NCBI GenBank assembly: GCA_002825515.1
Contig: PJET01000114.1
Span: 1-30,301 of the forward strand
Direction: 5' to 3'
From: Candidatus Thorarchaeota archaeon MP11T_1
Lineage (GTDB): Archaea > Asgardarchaeota > Thorarchaeia > Thorarchaeales > Thorarchaeaceae
Length of the DNA stretch: 30,301 bases
The notes beneath the pieces are model-generated. The model was not told the DNA's origin, did no database searches, and saw only the letters and a program-made list of their open reading frames with translations. Shown piece after piece: positions 1 through 7,357 of this stretch. The stretch's first letter is position 1. The number at the start of each line of letters is the position of its first letter. A program made the translations under genes and the position numbers.

Positions 1-12
1 CCAACTGCTACC

Positions 13-24
13 AAAAAAAAAAAA
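13..24 (-). terminator. Oligo-T terminator tract after the Nudix gene
   Basis: There is a run of 12 A on the + strand, which is T12 on the minus strand, 14-25 nt past the stop codon of the Nudix gene. Archaeal RNA polymerase terminates at such U-rich tracts without needing a hairpin, and I see no hairpin here. Confidence 0.55.
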
Positions 25-37
25 TAGTTATAAAAGT

Positions 38-541
38 TCATGAATCAGTATTAAGATTCATCCAGTATTCGAGAGCCTTCTTCGCATTCTTTCCTGTTAG
101 TTGCTTGTAGGCCTCTGATGGCAATAGTATTTTCAGGTCCTTTACATCATCACCAGGTCTTGGTTTACCTTTGAGCACTTCAGAGATGAATACAACGAAT
201 ATCATATCTGTCTGATTTTTCATTAGAGGATATGATGCTAAGAAAGCAGTTACTCGAATTTGTAAGCCAGTTTCTTCTTCAACTTCCCGAACAATTGCAG
301 CCTCTAATGACTCTCCAGTTTCGACAAAACCCCCAGGTAGCCCCCAAAGGTCCTTATTCTTCGAACTCACTATCACCAGTTTCTCCCCTTTAAAAACAAG
401 AGCAGCGACAACAGGGACGGGAGTACTATAGTATTTCTTTTCACACTTCGAACAAAGATAGTCCCAGTCTTCATCCTCGCAGGAAATCAGCTCACTTCCA
501 CAACGTGTGCAAAAATGATATTCCAATTCTTTAAGCCTCAT
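38..541 (-). CDS. Nudix hydrolase with N-terminal zinc ribbon
   Basis: This is a 167-residue Nudix pyrophosphohydrolase. The Nudix box (G-x5-E-x7-RE-U-x-EE-x-G-U) is complete at residues 71-93, with the catalytic REVEEETG at 85-92. Before it lies a zinc ribbon (C11, C14, C30, C33), an arrangement also seen in NudC-type NAD(H) pyrophosphatases and ADP-ribose pyrophosphatases. Family members cleave a nucleoside diphosphate linked to another group, using Mg2+. The substrate cannot be read from the sequence, and the SQPWPxPxS signature expected after the box in NudC is not seen. It probably acts as a soluble housekeeping enzyme on NDP-sugars, ADP-ribose or oxidised nucleotides. The gene diverges from the DUF3796-like gene. 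No clear Shine-Dalgarno lies before the ATG, so the mRNA may be leaderless. Confidence 0.9.
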   Translation of the reverse strand: MRLKELEYHFCTRCGSELISCEDEDWDYLCSKCEKKYYSTPVPVVAALVFKGEKLVIVSSKNKDLWGLPGGFVETGESLEAAIVREVEEETGLQIRVTAFLASYPLMKNQTDMIFVVFISEVLKGKPRPGDDVKDLKILLPSEAYKQLTGKNAKKALEYWMNLNTDS

Positions 542-635
542 TGGTATTTCAGAATATTAGTGCTTGAATCTTTCCCATCAATAGAGTTCATTCTTATGGT
601 CGATAATTGATCGAATAGTAAAGAATAAATCAAAT

Positions 636-661
636 GTTAGAAATATATAACGTTAGAAATA
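636..661. promoter_or_regulatory. Direct repeat around a TATA box, candidate XRE operator
   Basis: The 10-mer GTTAGAAATA occurs at 636-645 and again at 652-661, a spacing of 16 bp. Between and overlapping the copies is an AT-rich TATA-like stretch, AAATATATAA at 641-650, about 30-40 nt before the ATG at 680. The position suits the promoter of the membrane protein/XRE pair and a site for that XRE regulator. Its function is inferred. Confidence 0.4.
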
Positions 662-679
662 GTTAACATGGTGTAGACA

Positions 680-1015
680 ATGAGAACCAACTTGATTAGT
701 TTCCTAGGATTATTGGGGTTGCTAGGTTTTCTGGGGCCCATAACTGGAAATCTGGGATTCTATGGGTTCTTTGGGTTTTTAGGATTTCTCAGTGCCTTTG
801 GTGGAACTGGAACGGATGAAAGAATTGAAAGCAATATCAATCGCTCATGTAGAAACTCTTTCATCTTAGTTACGATCACGATGGCTTTTTCTCTTGTATA
901 TGTCGTTTCGTTTGGGGCTATAGCAGCATTCCCATTTGTGTTCGCTATACTGTTTGCTGGAAGTATGGTAACCTTTGTAATATCTTTCATGTATTATGAT
1001 AGAAAAGGGGAATGA
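680..1015 (+). CDS. DUF3796-like small membrane protein
   Basis: This 111-residue integral membrane protein starts with an unusual Gly/Leu/Phe-rich repeat ([11 protein letters not shown], then GFFGFLGFL) over residues 8-40. A charged stretch with TDER follows at about 45-48, and then two hydrophobic helices at about 60-82 and 85-105. The Gly-Phe-Leu start and the DER motif resemble DUF3796 proteins, which I know mainly from Firmicutes, where they often sit next to a small XRE regulator. That is also true here: the next gene starts in a 4-nt overlap (ATGA). The molecular function is unknown. The pair looks like a self-contained cassette of regulator plus membrane protein, perhaps acquired from bacteria. 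The family call comes from pattern memory, not a search. Confidence 0.7.
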   Translation: MRTNLISFLGLLGLLGFLGPITGNLGFYGFFGFLGFLSAFGGTGTDERIESNINRSCRNSFILVTITMAFSLVYVVSFGAIAAFPFVFAILFAGSMVTFVISFMYYDRKGE

Positions 1016-1218
1016 CCTTTTTGATGAAGACTCGAATGAAAGAACTCAGGAATGAGCTAAATCTAACTCAAGAAGATCTAGCAAAGCAGGTTGGAGTTCG
1101 AAGAGAAACAATAATTTTCCTTGAGAAGGGCAAGTACAATCCATCATTGAAATTAGCGTATAAGGTTGCAAGAGCTCTAAATTCAAAAATTGAAGACATT
1201 TTCATATTCGAAGAATAG
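1012..1218 (+). CDS. XRE-family helix-turn-helix regulator
   Basis: This 68-residue Cro/CI-type DNA-binding protein has a five-helix HTH over nearly its whole length. Its typical features are [12 protein letters not shown] (about 18-29), [16 protein letters not shown] (about 30-45) and a closing LNSKIEDIF. The ATG at 1012 overlaps the stop of the upstream gene. An in-frame ATG at 1024 gives MKTRMKEL, the more usual family start, so the true protein may be 64 residues. The GGGG at 1007-1010 could serve either start. It is co-transcribed with the membrane protein and probably autoregulates the pair, perhaps through the repeats at 636-661. No ligand-binding domain is present. Confidence 0.88.
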   Translation: MTFLMKTRMKELRNELNLTQEDLAKQVGVRRETIIFLEKGKYNPSLKLAYKVARALNSKIEDIFIFEE

Positions 1219-1338
1219 ATTTCTATGCAAATGCAACAATTTCGTATAAGTTAATTTTGGGATTGTGCACAGAATATGTAATCAGGCCTCTCATAGGCGT
1301 TTAAACTTGGTCTATGAAGCAGTTCCTCCTTAGACAAG

Positions 1339-1347
1339 GATATAAGC
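1339..1347 (+). promoter_or_regulatory. TATA-like element before the MFS gene
   Basis: GATATAAGC-type sequence about 55 nt before the TTG start. This would place transcription near 1368-1372. The 179-bp gap (1219-1397) otherwise holds only a weak 5-bp stem (TTGAG 1368-1372 with CTCAA 1379-1383). Confidence 0.4.
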
Positions 1348-1397
1348 CTTCCAAATCGAGCCACAGCTTGAGGCGTTGCTCAACAAAATGATGGGGC

Positions 1398-2708
1398 TTG
1401 ATAGTTTTGACCCTTTCACAGGAAAGAATTCAATCAGAAGAGACCATACTATCAAGTGGACTCTCTGCAAAACGCACTTTCCTAGGCCTCAATAATTCAC
1501 TCTGGCGTGTTGCTCTAGTAGCTGGCATCGCTCAGTTATCAGTAAGTATTTGGACATGGCAGTTTGCAATATCTCTCGATTCATTTCTTTTCCCTTGGCA
1601 AATTGGAATAATATTTGCTTTTGGCACTCTTGCCGGACTTGCTGGATACACAATAGCGGGCGCGTTGGCAGATACAATCGGAAGAAAAATGGCACTTCTT
1701 ATTTCATTCATTCCACAGCTAATAGGCCTGCTTCTTCTTTACTCAATGCCAGTGTGGCCATTAATCGTTATTGCATATTCTCTGCAATACTTTGGGTGGA
1801 GCTTCGTGCTTGTGATATCACGGACGATACCTGCAGACGAGATTTCAGCTGATATCAATCCAACAGCGACAAGAAAGATCACGATGGTTCTGATGCCAGC
1901 CTATGCAGTTGATGCTGCAAGTCCAATAATAGCTGTGTTTTTACTACAAATAGGAATGCAAATTCACTCTCTTCTTCTCATAGGTGCAATCGCCGCATTG
2001 GCCGCAATGGTTTTTACTGCAGCTTTCGTGCATGACGCATACAATCCAAAGACATCAAATGAATTAGAAAAGAGCTCTGTAAATCCTCTAAAAGATCTAG
2101 GAACTCCCTTCTGGAGATTCACAATCGCGATGTTTGGTTATTATGCCGCATTTGGCATGGCAATCCCGTATCTTGGAATCCTAAGCGTCAACGAGTGGGG
2201 TATAAACATGGACCTTTTCGGTCTAGTTTCGAGTGTATTTTCGATTGTAACTGTCTTGCTGATGTACACGCTAAGTGGTATAGCCGGACGTCGAACCAAA
2301 ATGGTATTGTTTCTTAGCCTAATTGGAAACTCTATCATAATGATCGCTATTGGTATCGGTTCTGGAGCTTGGTTACTTGTAGTTCTGAATGGAGTTTGGG
2401 CGGCTCCTGTAATTATGTGGACAGCAACAGAGGGGGTTCTTATTATGAATGGCATACCAGCAGATATGAAAGGAACCGCACTTGGTCTTTTTTCGTCGAC
2501 GACCTCTGCAACCGGTCTATTTGCTGCTCCCTTGGGTGCATTTGTATGGTCCATCTCAGGAAGTCTACGAGTTCTATGGATATTATCGGGGTTTCTTGCC
2601 ATCGGTTTTGCAGTTCTGGCGTGGTATGCATTGAAGAGAGTCAAGATACATAGAGCAAAGACTAGAGAGATGTTAGTTTCAGAAACATCATCTATTCCAA
2701 AAATATAG
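1398..2708 (+). CDS. Major facilitator superfamily transporter
   Basis: This 436-residue polytopic membrane protein has about 12 hydrophobic segments. The MFS motif A (GALADTIGRK) lies at residues 88-97, in the loop between TM2 and TM3. A hydrophilic central loop near residues 215-230 divides the two six-helix halves. The length is normal for the superfamily. The substrate cannot be told from the sequence, and drug or metabolite efflux is as likely as uptake. The start is uncertain: the TTG at 1398 gives the longest frame, but GGGG at 1392-1395 sits too close to it and suits the next in-frame TTG at 1407 better. The two ATGs at 1388-1393 are in another frame that closes after about 34 codons. 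The gene stands alone, with an OCD-family dehydrogenase gene downstream. Confidence 0.85.
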   Translation: MIVLTLSQERIQSEETILSSGLSAKRTFLGLNNSLWRVALVAGIAQLSVSIWTWQFAISLDSFLFPWQIGIIFAFGTLAGLAGYTIAGALADTIGRKMALLISFIPQLIGLLLLYSMPVWPLIVIAYSLQYFGWSFVLVISRTIPADEISADINPTATRKITMVLMPAYAVDAASPIIAVFLLQIGMQIHSLLLIGAIAALAAMVFTAAFVHDAYNPKTSNELEKSSVNPLKDLGTPFWRFTIAMFGYYAAFGMAIPYLGILSVNEWGINMDLFGLVSSVFSIVTVLLMYTLSGIAGRRTKMVLFLSLIGNSIIMIAIGIGSGAWLLVVLNGVWAAPVIMWTATEGVLIMNGIPADMKGTALGLFSSTTSATGLFAAPLGAFVWSISGSLRVLWILSGFLAIGFAVLAWYALKRVKIHRAKTREMLVSETSSIPKI

Positions 2709-2774
2709 ACTCAGCCGCAATCTATTTTGCGATGTTTCAATTAACAATCAGTATCATAGTAAAGAGGCCTTATC

Positions 2775-3767
2775 ATGGAAGAAGCTATTATTCTTACTCA
2801 GTCTGAAGTTCAATCTTGTTTGTCCATGACTGAAGCGATTGAAGCTGTTAGAACAGCATATTCCGCCTATGCAAATGGAAGGGTCCAAATGCCCAGCGTT
2901 CAGCATCTAGATATTCATCAGCACAATGGAGAAGTGGACATCAAATCAGGATTCGTTGAAGATTTCAGATTGATAGGTACTAAAATTGCATCAGGATTCT
3001 ATGATAACCAAAAGAAAGGATTGCCACCTGGGATTGCTGTAATCGTTCTTCTAGATTTGGAAACAAGCATGCCTCTAGCAATCATGGATGGAACTTATAT
3101 CACTGCATATAGAACTGGTGCTGCAGGTGCAGTTGCCGCAAGTCTTCTTGCACGGAAAGACTCAGAAACAGTAGGGATTATTGGAGCTGGAACTCAGGGG
3201 CGTATGCAACTTCTTGCATTAAGGGAGCTTTTTGATATTCAAAACGTGAAGGTCTGGGATATTAATCATGAAATGGCAAATCAGTACAAAGATCAGATGT
3301 CTATGCAACTCTCAATCGATATTCAGGTTGTAGACAAACCTGATGCTGTTGTTCCTGATGCGGATATTCTTGTGACGGCCACGCCCTCAAGAAAAGCACT
3401 CATCAATGTAGATTCAATCCATGACGGAATTCACATCAATGCAATAGGAGCCGATGGACCCGGAAAACAAGAACTAGACCCAAAGATTATGACTCGTGTG
3501 TCAAAGATTGTTGTTGATAGTCTAGAACAATGCCGCAAGATTGGAGAGATTCAGCATGCTTTAGTTCAAGGGTTGATCAATGAATCTGAAATTCATGCGG
3601 AAATTGGCGAGATAGTTAATAGAGATAAGTCCGGGAGGGAATCTGATGATGAAATCACCTTATTTGATTCCACAGGATTGTCTGCTCAGGACATTGCTGC
3701 CGCTAAGATTGTCTACGATGCTGCAAACAAAAAAGGATTAGGAAAGAGAATCAATTTGTTCAGTTAA
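2775..3767 (+). CDS. Ornithine cyclodeaminase / mu-crystallin family dehydrogenase
   Basis: This 330-residue NAD(P)-binding enzyme belongs to the family that holds ornithine cyclodeaminase, archaeal alanine dehydrogenase, ketimine reductase (mu-crystallin) and opine-type dehydrogenases. The Rossmann glycine motif GAGTQG is at 137-142. The family lysine (GTKIASGF, K70) and the substrate-carboxylate Arg (AYRTGAAGA, R113) are present. The C-terminal DSTGLSAQDIAAA element is also typical. These residues argue for an active enzyme. The substrate cannot be assigned; L-alanine or a cyclic imine is plausible in archaea. GAGG at about 2765 gives a Shine-Dalgarno 6 nt before the ATG. It may share a transcript with the MFS gene, 66 nt upstream, but a weak hairpin (2716-2731) lies between them. 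Confidence 0.88.
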   Translation: MEEAIILTQSEVQSCLSMTEAIEAVRTAYSAYANGRVQMPSVQHLDIHQHNGEVDIKSGFVEDFRLIGTKIASGFYDNQKKGLPPGIAVIVLLDLETSMPLAIMDGTYITAYRTGAAGAVAASLLARKDSETVGIIGAGTQGRMQLLALRELFDIQNVKVWDINHEMANQYKDQMSMQLSIDIQVVDKPDAVVPDADILVTATPSRKALINVDSIHDGIHINAIGADGPGKQELDPKIMTRVSKIVVDSLEQCRKIGEIQHALVQGLINESEIHAEIGEIVNRDKSGRESDDEITLFDSTGLSAQDIAAAKIVYDAANKKGLGKRINLFS

Positions 3768-3927
3768 GTGTCAGCAAAAAGATTGGGTTGGATTGAATAA
3801 AATCAATGGCTCATCTAATCGCATTTTTTGATAATTCCAACGGTAACTCTATGGGGTCTTCATGACCAGACGATCATAAACCTACTCCTCTCTGAGAAGG
3901 ATTGAATGAAAAAAAGTAAGTGGGAAA

Positions 3928-3951
3928 TCCTGGCTAGAAAGCTAGCCAGGA
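3928..3951 (-). terminator. Perfect 10-bp hairpin terminator
   Basis: TCCTGGCTAG (3928-3937) pairs with CTAGCCAGGA (3942-3951) around a 4-nt loop. It lies 33 nt past the stop of the minus-strand membrane protein gene and is followed on that strand by a run of seven T (about 3909-3915). It also sits between two convergent genes and could act on both. Confidence 0.65.
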
Positions 3952-3983
3952 CTTCTCTATATATTATTGCTACTTCCCTGCAA

Positions 3984-4340
3984 TTACCTAAAGTGTGCTC
4001 TTGTGGCAGGCAACAGTAGGTAAATCACAATAATGGCGCTTAGTGCTAGGTTCAGTAGGTTCATTGGATCTAAGAGATTTCCAAGAAGGCCGAGGATGAC
4101 ATTCAACAAGTTAATGATGAGTGCCCATAACCAGGCCCATCCTTTCATTGTCCATAATCCATAGAACAAAATTAGCCCAATGATACCAATGATCAATGGG
4201 AAGAACGCTAGCAACATCCCGAAAATTGGGAGTAGCATAGCCCCAAACATGAAGGCGATTGCGCCCAATGCTAGTGCGGCTATAGCAGAGATTAGCTGTA
4301 GTATAGCTAATATTAGAACTCCGGTTGGTTTACCAGACAT
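3984..4340 (-). CDS. Small polytopic membrane protein
   Basis: This 118-residue protein has four hydrophobic segments, at about 5-28, 32-60, 66-90 and 95-113, with a central WTMKGWAWLWAL stretch. I do not recognise a defined family. Trp- and Gly-rich four-TM proteins of this kind occur widely in archaea without a known role. I chose the ATG at 4340, not the longer frame that begins at 4388, because GGAGGA (4348-4353) is a perfect Shine-Dalgarno 7 nt upstream and the extra 16 residues are polar. A TATA-like TTATATAA lies at 4398-4405, and a GTAAACGT motif at 4407-4414 is shared with the promoters of the next two genes. The gene ends at the strong hairpin at 3928-3951. Confidence 0.75.
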   Translation of the reverse strand: MSGKPTGVLILAILQLISAIAALALGAIAFMFGAMLLPIFGMLLAFFPLIIGIIGLILFYGLWTMKGWAWLWALIINLLNVILGLLGNLLDPMNLLNLALSAIIVIYLLLPATRAHFR

Positions 4341-4397
4341 ATGTCTTTCCTCCGAACCACAACGAGTGTTGTGGGTAGAATTCTGCAATACATCTCG

Positions 4398-4414
4398 TTA
4401 TATAAGGTAAACGT
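4398..4414 (-). promoter_or_regulatory. TATA box and adjacent GTAAACGT motif
   Basis: TTATATAA (4398-4405) lies about 58 nt before the ATG at 4340. Immediately upstream on the minus strand is GTAAACGT (4407-4414), in the place where a BRE or an operator would sit. Confidence 0.45.
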
Positions 4415-4484
4415 GCGTATTATAGAAATTAAACGAGATATGATGTATATATAGTAATCATAACCAGGAGTAGGAAAAATGATA

Positions 4485-4835
4485 CTATCTTTCGATTGAT
4501 TTTAGCACAGATATTTCATCTTCGAGATCATCAATTCGATGTGTCATCTCAAGAACAGTGTTGAGCAGTACTGATATCAGATACCCATAGTTCACTGTGT
4601 ACCTATTTTCCTTTCGTTCAATGATATTCGCTTCTTCAAGCCTTCTAGCTGCATTGGTAACCGATTGCTTCGAAACTCGTCTTTTATCAATACGACTATC
4701 AACTGCTTTACGAACCTGACGAGGTTCTATGGGATTGCCTTTCAGCTCTTCTAGAAGACTATAAAGGACCATTAATCCAGCGCTCATACGTGGGTTTATC
4801 AACTTGGCAAATGCCAATTCAAGATCAGATGTCAT
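4485..4835 (-). CDS. Winged-helix DNA-binding regulator with C-terminal coiled coil
   Basis: This 116-residue protein has a winged-helix core (about 15-85). The recognition-helix region KRRVSKQSVTNAARRLEEANII leads into a wing that ends in KENRYTVNYGYL. Residues 88-114 (LLNTVLEMTHRIDDLEDEISVL) form an amphipathic helix, probably a dimerisation coiled coil. The layout is that of many small archaeal PadR/MarR-like regulators; I cannot assign a subfamily or a ligand. Its own promoter region carries GTAAACGT (4871-4878), and the same motif lies before both neighbouring genes. This suggests that it autoregulates and also controls the small membrane protein and the TraB gene. Confidence 0.75.
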   Translation of the reverse strand: MTSDLELAFAKLINPRMSAGLMVLYSLLEELKGNPIEPRQVRKAVDSRIDKRRVSKQSVTNAARRLEEANIIERKENRYTVNYGYLISVLLNTVLEMTHRIDDLEDEISVLKSIER

Positions 4836-4870
4836 GATTTTCTTCCTACTCCCTTGGTTGATTGTTAGTA

Positions 4871-4959
4871 GTAAACGTTAGGTTCGTGAAAAACCTTCTC
4901 TTAATACTAATCACTGTCTAAGACCGGTAAAGAACCATATTCTACCAATAAACGTTTAC
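4871..4959. promoter_or_regulatory. Divergent promoter region with GTAAACGT motifs
   Basis: GTAAACGT lies at 4871-4878 and, inverted, at 4952-4959 inside the perfect palindrome TAAACGTTTA (4949-4958). The first copy is 36 nt upstream of the winged-helix gene and the second about 70 nt upstream of the TraB gene. This is a candidate operator for the winged-helix protein. Confidence 0.45.
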
Positions 4960-5028
4960 TATCAAAAAAATCACTCTACAAAAAGAAGATATCTAGGTAT
5001 GCACACCATAGTTTGAGCGTGTCTCTGC

Positions 5029-5697
5029 GTGACGGCTGAAACAGATAGAATAGTATTCGTTTCCGTCATACATACTGATCTTGAAAGTGTAGAAGAGGCA
5101 AGACGCATCGTTAGAGAAACCAAGCCAGATGTTGTGGCAGTGGAGTTGGACCGTGACAGATACAATCAACTGATGAATCCTTCAGACATGGGCGAGATTG
5201 TTTCTCCATACACGGGGGACATGGCACAAGATTTGATGCAGCAACTTGCCATATTAGAGAAGAGCTTGGGCGAAATAACTGGTTCTGACGTTGGAGACGA
5301 GATGCTTGCGGCAATAGAGGAAGGGAGAGCGATGGGTGCAAAAATAGCATTAGTGGACCGTCCGATGATGGCTACAGTTCAAGCACTGATGCAGGTTCCT
5401 GTGGATGAGATTTACAAATTAACTGAGATGCTCCCTGATGCAACAAAGGATATTGAAGATGGTGGAGCAACAGATCTACTTGCAATGCTTAAAGAGGATG
5501 GAGCAGTTGAAGACTTGATAGAGCAATTCAGATCAGAGTTTCCAGGTCTGGCGAGCGTTCTTATAGAGCAGCGAGACCAGTATGTAGCAAAAGCATTGCA
5601 TTACATTTTGAATGATGTTGAAGGAAGGATAGTAGCAGTCCTGGGTGCAGGTCATATACAGGGAGTCAAGACAGCGTTAGAACAACTTCTTAACTAG
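5029..5697 (+). CDS. TraB/PrgY-family protein, short form
   Basis: This 222-residue protein has the conserved TraB-family core. An N-terminal beta strand with the H-T/S motif (VSVIHTDLESVEEA, about 12-25) is followed by KPDVVAVELDRDRYNQL (about 34-50). Later come a LVDRP element and a C-terminal GAGHIQGV (about 207-214). These His and Glu residues resemble the metal-site pattern shared with the Tiki/erythromycin-esterase superfamily, so a peptidase or hydrolase activity is possible. Many archaeal TraB proteins carry a C-terminal membrane domain, but this one ends after the soluble domain. It starts at GTG. Its end overlaps the convergent hypB by 8 nt. Confidence 0.8.
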   Translation: MTAETDRIVFVSVIHTDLESVEEARRIVRETKPDVVAVELDRDRYNQLMNPSDMGEIVSPYTGDMAQDLMQQLAILEKSLGEITGSDVGDEMLAAIEEGRAMGAKIALVDRPMMATVQALMQVPVDEIYKLTEMLPDATKDIEDGGATDLLAMLKEDGAVEDLIEQFRSEFPGLASVLIEQRDQYVAKALHYILNDVEGRIVAVLGAGHIQGVKTALEQLLN

Positions 5698-6367
5698 TTG
5701 TTTCAAGATTCAAGACCTTAATCAGCTGATCGATACCCTCACCAGTCTTTGAGCTTACTCTAAGAACAGGCATGGTGGCATCTACTTCGCGAATATCGGC
5801 TTCCAACGCGTCTATATCAAACTCAAGTGCTTCAGCAAGGTCAATCTTATTGATTATCACCATGTCCGCATGTTTTATCGTAAGCGGATGTTTTCTAATC
5901 ATGTAAGGTCCTTCTGTTATACTCACGACAACTACTTTCTTTTCCGCTCCAAGAAGGTATCCAGCAGGACAGATTAAATTACCAACATTTTCAATGAATA
6001 TTATTTGATAATCAGCAAGATTGACTTTCTGAAGTGCTACTCTAACCATCCTCGCATCCAAATGGCATGCAGTTCCTGTGTTAATCTGTACTGTATCTAC
6101 ACCATGCGATGCGACACGATCTGCATCAATAGTAGTCGCCAAATCACCAGCAAGCATCAGAATACGATACTTGTCGCGAAGATGTTCGCAGAGTATTTCA
6201 ATCAGCTGAGTCTTTCCAGTACCTACAGAGCCCATAATATCAATTGCCACAATGTCATGCTTCTTGAAAATTTCAGCATTCAAAGCAGCAGCATTCTCAT
6301 TGGCTCCAAAGAGGTCTTTCCGAATGTCAATATTAACGGTTCTAGTTCCATTTTTGGAATTCGTCAT
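5690..6367 (-). CDS. hypB: Hydrogenase/urease nickel incorporation GTPase HypB
   Basis: HypB is the SIMIBI-class GTPase that, with HypA, delivers Ni2+ to [NiFe]-hydrogenase large subunits. All expected motifs are present: Walker A GSVGTGKT (46-53), GDLATTIDADR (74-84), NTGTACHLDARM (96-107), FIENVGNLICPA (124-135) and the G4 motif NKID (173-176). The G-domain metal ligands C101, H102 and C133 are kept, so it should bind nickel or zinc and be active. It has no N-terminal His-rich stretch or CCxxC-type site. The gene sits 5 nt downstream of an ECF S component and behind a regulator in a three-gene minus-strand run. No other hyp or hydrogenase gene is in the window. Confidence 0.93.
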   Translation of the reverse strand: MTNSKNGTRTVNIDIRKDLFGANENAAALNAEIFKKHDIVAIDIMGSVGTGKTQLIEILCEHLRDKYRILMLAGDLATTIDADRVASHGVDTVQINTGTACHLDARMVRVALQKVNLADYQIIFIENVGNLICPAGYLLGAEKKVVVVSITEGPYMIRKHPLTIKHADMVIINKIDLAEALEFDIDALEADIREVDATMPVLRVSSKTGEGIDQLIKVLNLETTS

Positions 6368-6372
6368 GCTAT

Positions 6373-6933
6373 CTAAACTTCCTTTTCAGTTAGTTCTTGG
6401 ATTTCGACTCCTGTGTAAAGATATTGTCCAACTATCGGACGTATGATTGTTTTTTCAAATATCAAGCCAATAATAGCCCAAAGAAATGCTTGTACCATAT
6501 CGATAGATGCTGCAATCAGGTTGACAACAAATGGATCCACGAATGAGGAAAACACAGTTAATGTTGGCATGAATCCACCAATCAATCCACTGCCAAGGAT
6601 AACGAAAACATAGTATTTTGCACTATCTCGTTTAGCAAAATAAATTGAATATCCAGAACCAATACCTAGACAAATATTGCCAAACATGGGCAGAAACGGT
6701 ATTTCTGTTCCAGCGAGAGCTCCTGAAGCTCCGATAATCGCTCCAACGATAGCTCCTCCAGGTATTCCTCCAACTATGCCTGCTAAAATTGAAAACATAA
6801 ATCCAGGAGTCAAAACGACTGCATTTGGTATTATTGGAATTTGAATTGTATATCTTACTACGATGCCTATTGCCGCAATCATAGCCAGAGTTGTGATTGC
6901 GACTGTATTCGATTTAATTGGCATAATAGACAT
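6373..6933 (-). CDS. ECF transporter S component-like membrane protein
   Basis: This 186-residue protein has about six hydrophobic helices. Its long Gly/Ala-rich middle (GFMFSILAGIVGGIPGGAIV, then GAIIGASGALAG) resembles the substrate-binding S components of ECF vitamin/metal importers. S components need an EcfA/A'/T module, which is not in this window, so a shared module elsewhere would be needed. The close link to hypB suggests a nickel-related substrate. However, the N-terminal MHI(P/M)(D/E)G signature of CbiM/NikM is absent, so a vitamin or other cofactor precursor is also possible. The regulator gene lies 24 nt upstream and is probably in the same operon. The first ATG (6933) and a second at 6924 are both possible starts. 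Confidence 0.7.
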   Translation of the reverse strand: MSIMPIKSNTVAITTLAMIAAIGIVVRYTIQIPIIPNAVVLTPGFMFSILAGIVGGIPGGAIVGAIIGASGALAGTEIPFLPMFGNICLGIGSGYSIYFAKRDSAKYYVFVILGSGLIGGFMPTLTVFSSFVDPFVVNLIAASIDMVQAFLWAIIGLIFEKTIIRPIVGQYLYTGVEIQELTEKEV

Positions 6934-6957
6934 CTAGAACTGCCTCAGGTAGTGAGA

Positions 6958-7344
6958 TTACTGAGGCGTCTGCGGCCAACTCTGTAACAAGAAGCTTTTG
7001 GTTGCTTCATACCATTCATCTAGTTGCGACAGAATCTCATTTCGTACTTTATCAGATGATTTCGCACTATATTCGTAGTAATATCCACCTCTCTCTATGA
7101 AATGCATTGTACGTTCAACAAGATTCTTTTTGTGAAGCTTGTTCAGTACTCGTTGAACAGTGCTTCTGTCTTTTCCGATAATCTCACTAATTTTCTCAAC
7201 TGTTTTGGGACCATCCATTAGAGAAAAGTATGTGTCGATTTCGCTATTTCGAAGTCCAAATGCGCAGCATAGCAAATCAGACGGCTTTTCGAAACTTTTG
7301 CTGAACAGTCCAACCAGAGGCTCCCGTACACTCATCGCAATCAC
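6958..7344 (-). CDS. TrmB/MarR-like winged-helix regulator
   Basis: This protein has 128 residues from GTG 7344, or 125 from ATG 7335. The winged helix lies at about residues 25-95: TVEKISEIIGKDRSTVQRVLNKL forms helices 2-3, followed by KNLVERTMHFIERGGYYYEY as the wing. This matches the N-terminal domain of TrmB-type regulators without their sugar-binding part, and the helical C-terminal tail (about 96-125) may dimerise. It leads a minus-strand operon with an S component and hypB. Its TATA-like CTTTAAAG lies inside a set of interleaved inverted repeats (7358-7396), which points to autoregulation. A TATA at 7364-7371 puts transcription at about 7340, so the mRNA is probably leaderless or nearly so. 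Confidence 0.78.
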   Translation of the reverse strand: MIAMSVREPLVGLFSKSFEKPSDLLCCAFGLRNSEIDTYFSLMDGPKTVEKISEIIGKDRSTVQRVLNKLHKKNLVERTMHFIERGGYYYEYSAKSSDKVRNEILSQLDEWYEATKSFLLQSWPQTPQ

Positions 7345-7357
7345 AATCTCAATAGAA

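Noticed and set aside
2141..2644. Minus-strand frame of 167 codons over the MFS gene
   Set aside because: It is the antisense of a well-supported 12-TM transporter and has no motif or ribosome site.
6373..6933. NikM/CbiM nickel or cobalt transporter
   Set aside because: The conserved N-terminal His motif that binds the metal is missing, and the protein begins MSIMPIKSN. Only the hypB linkage points to nickel.
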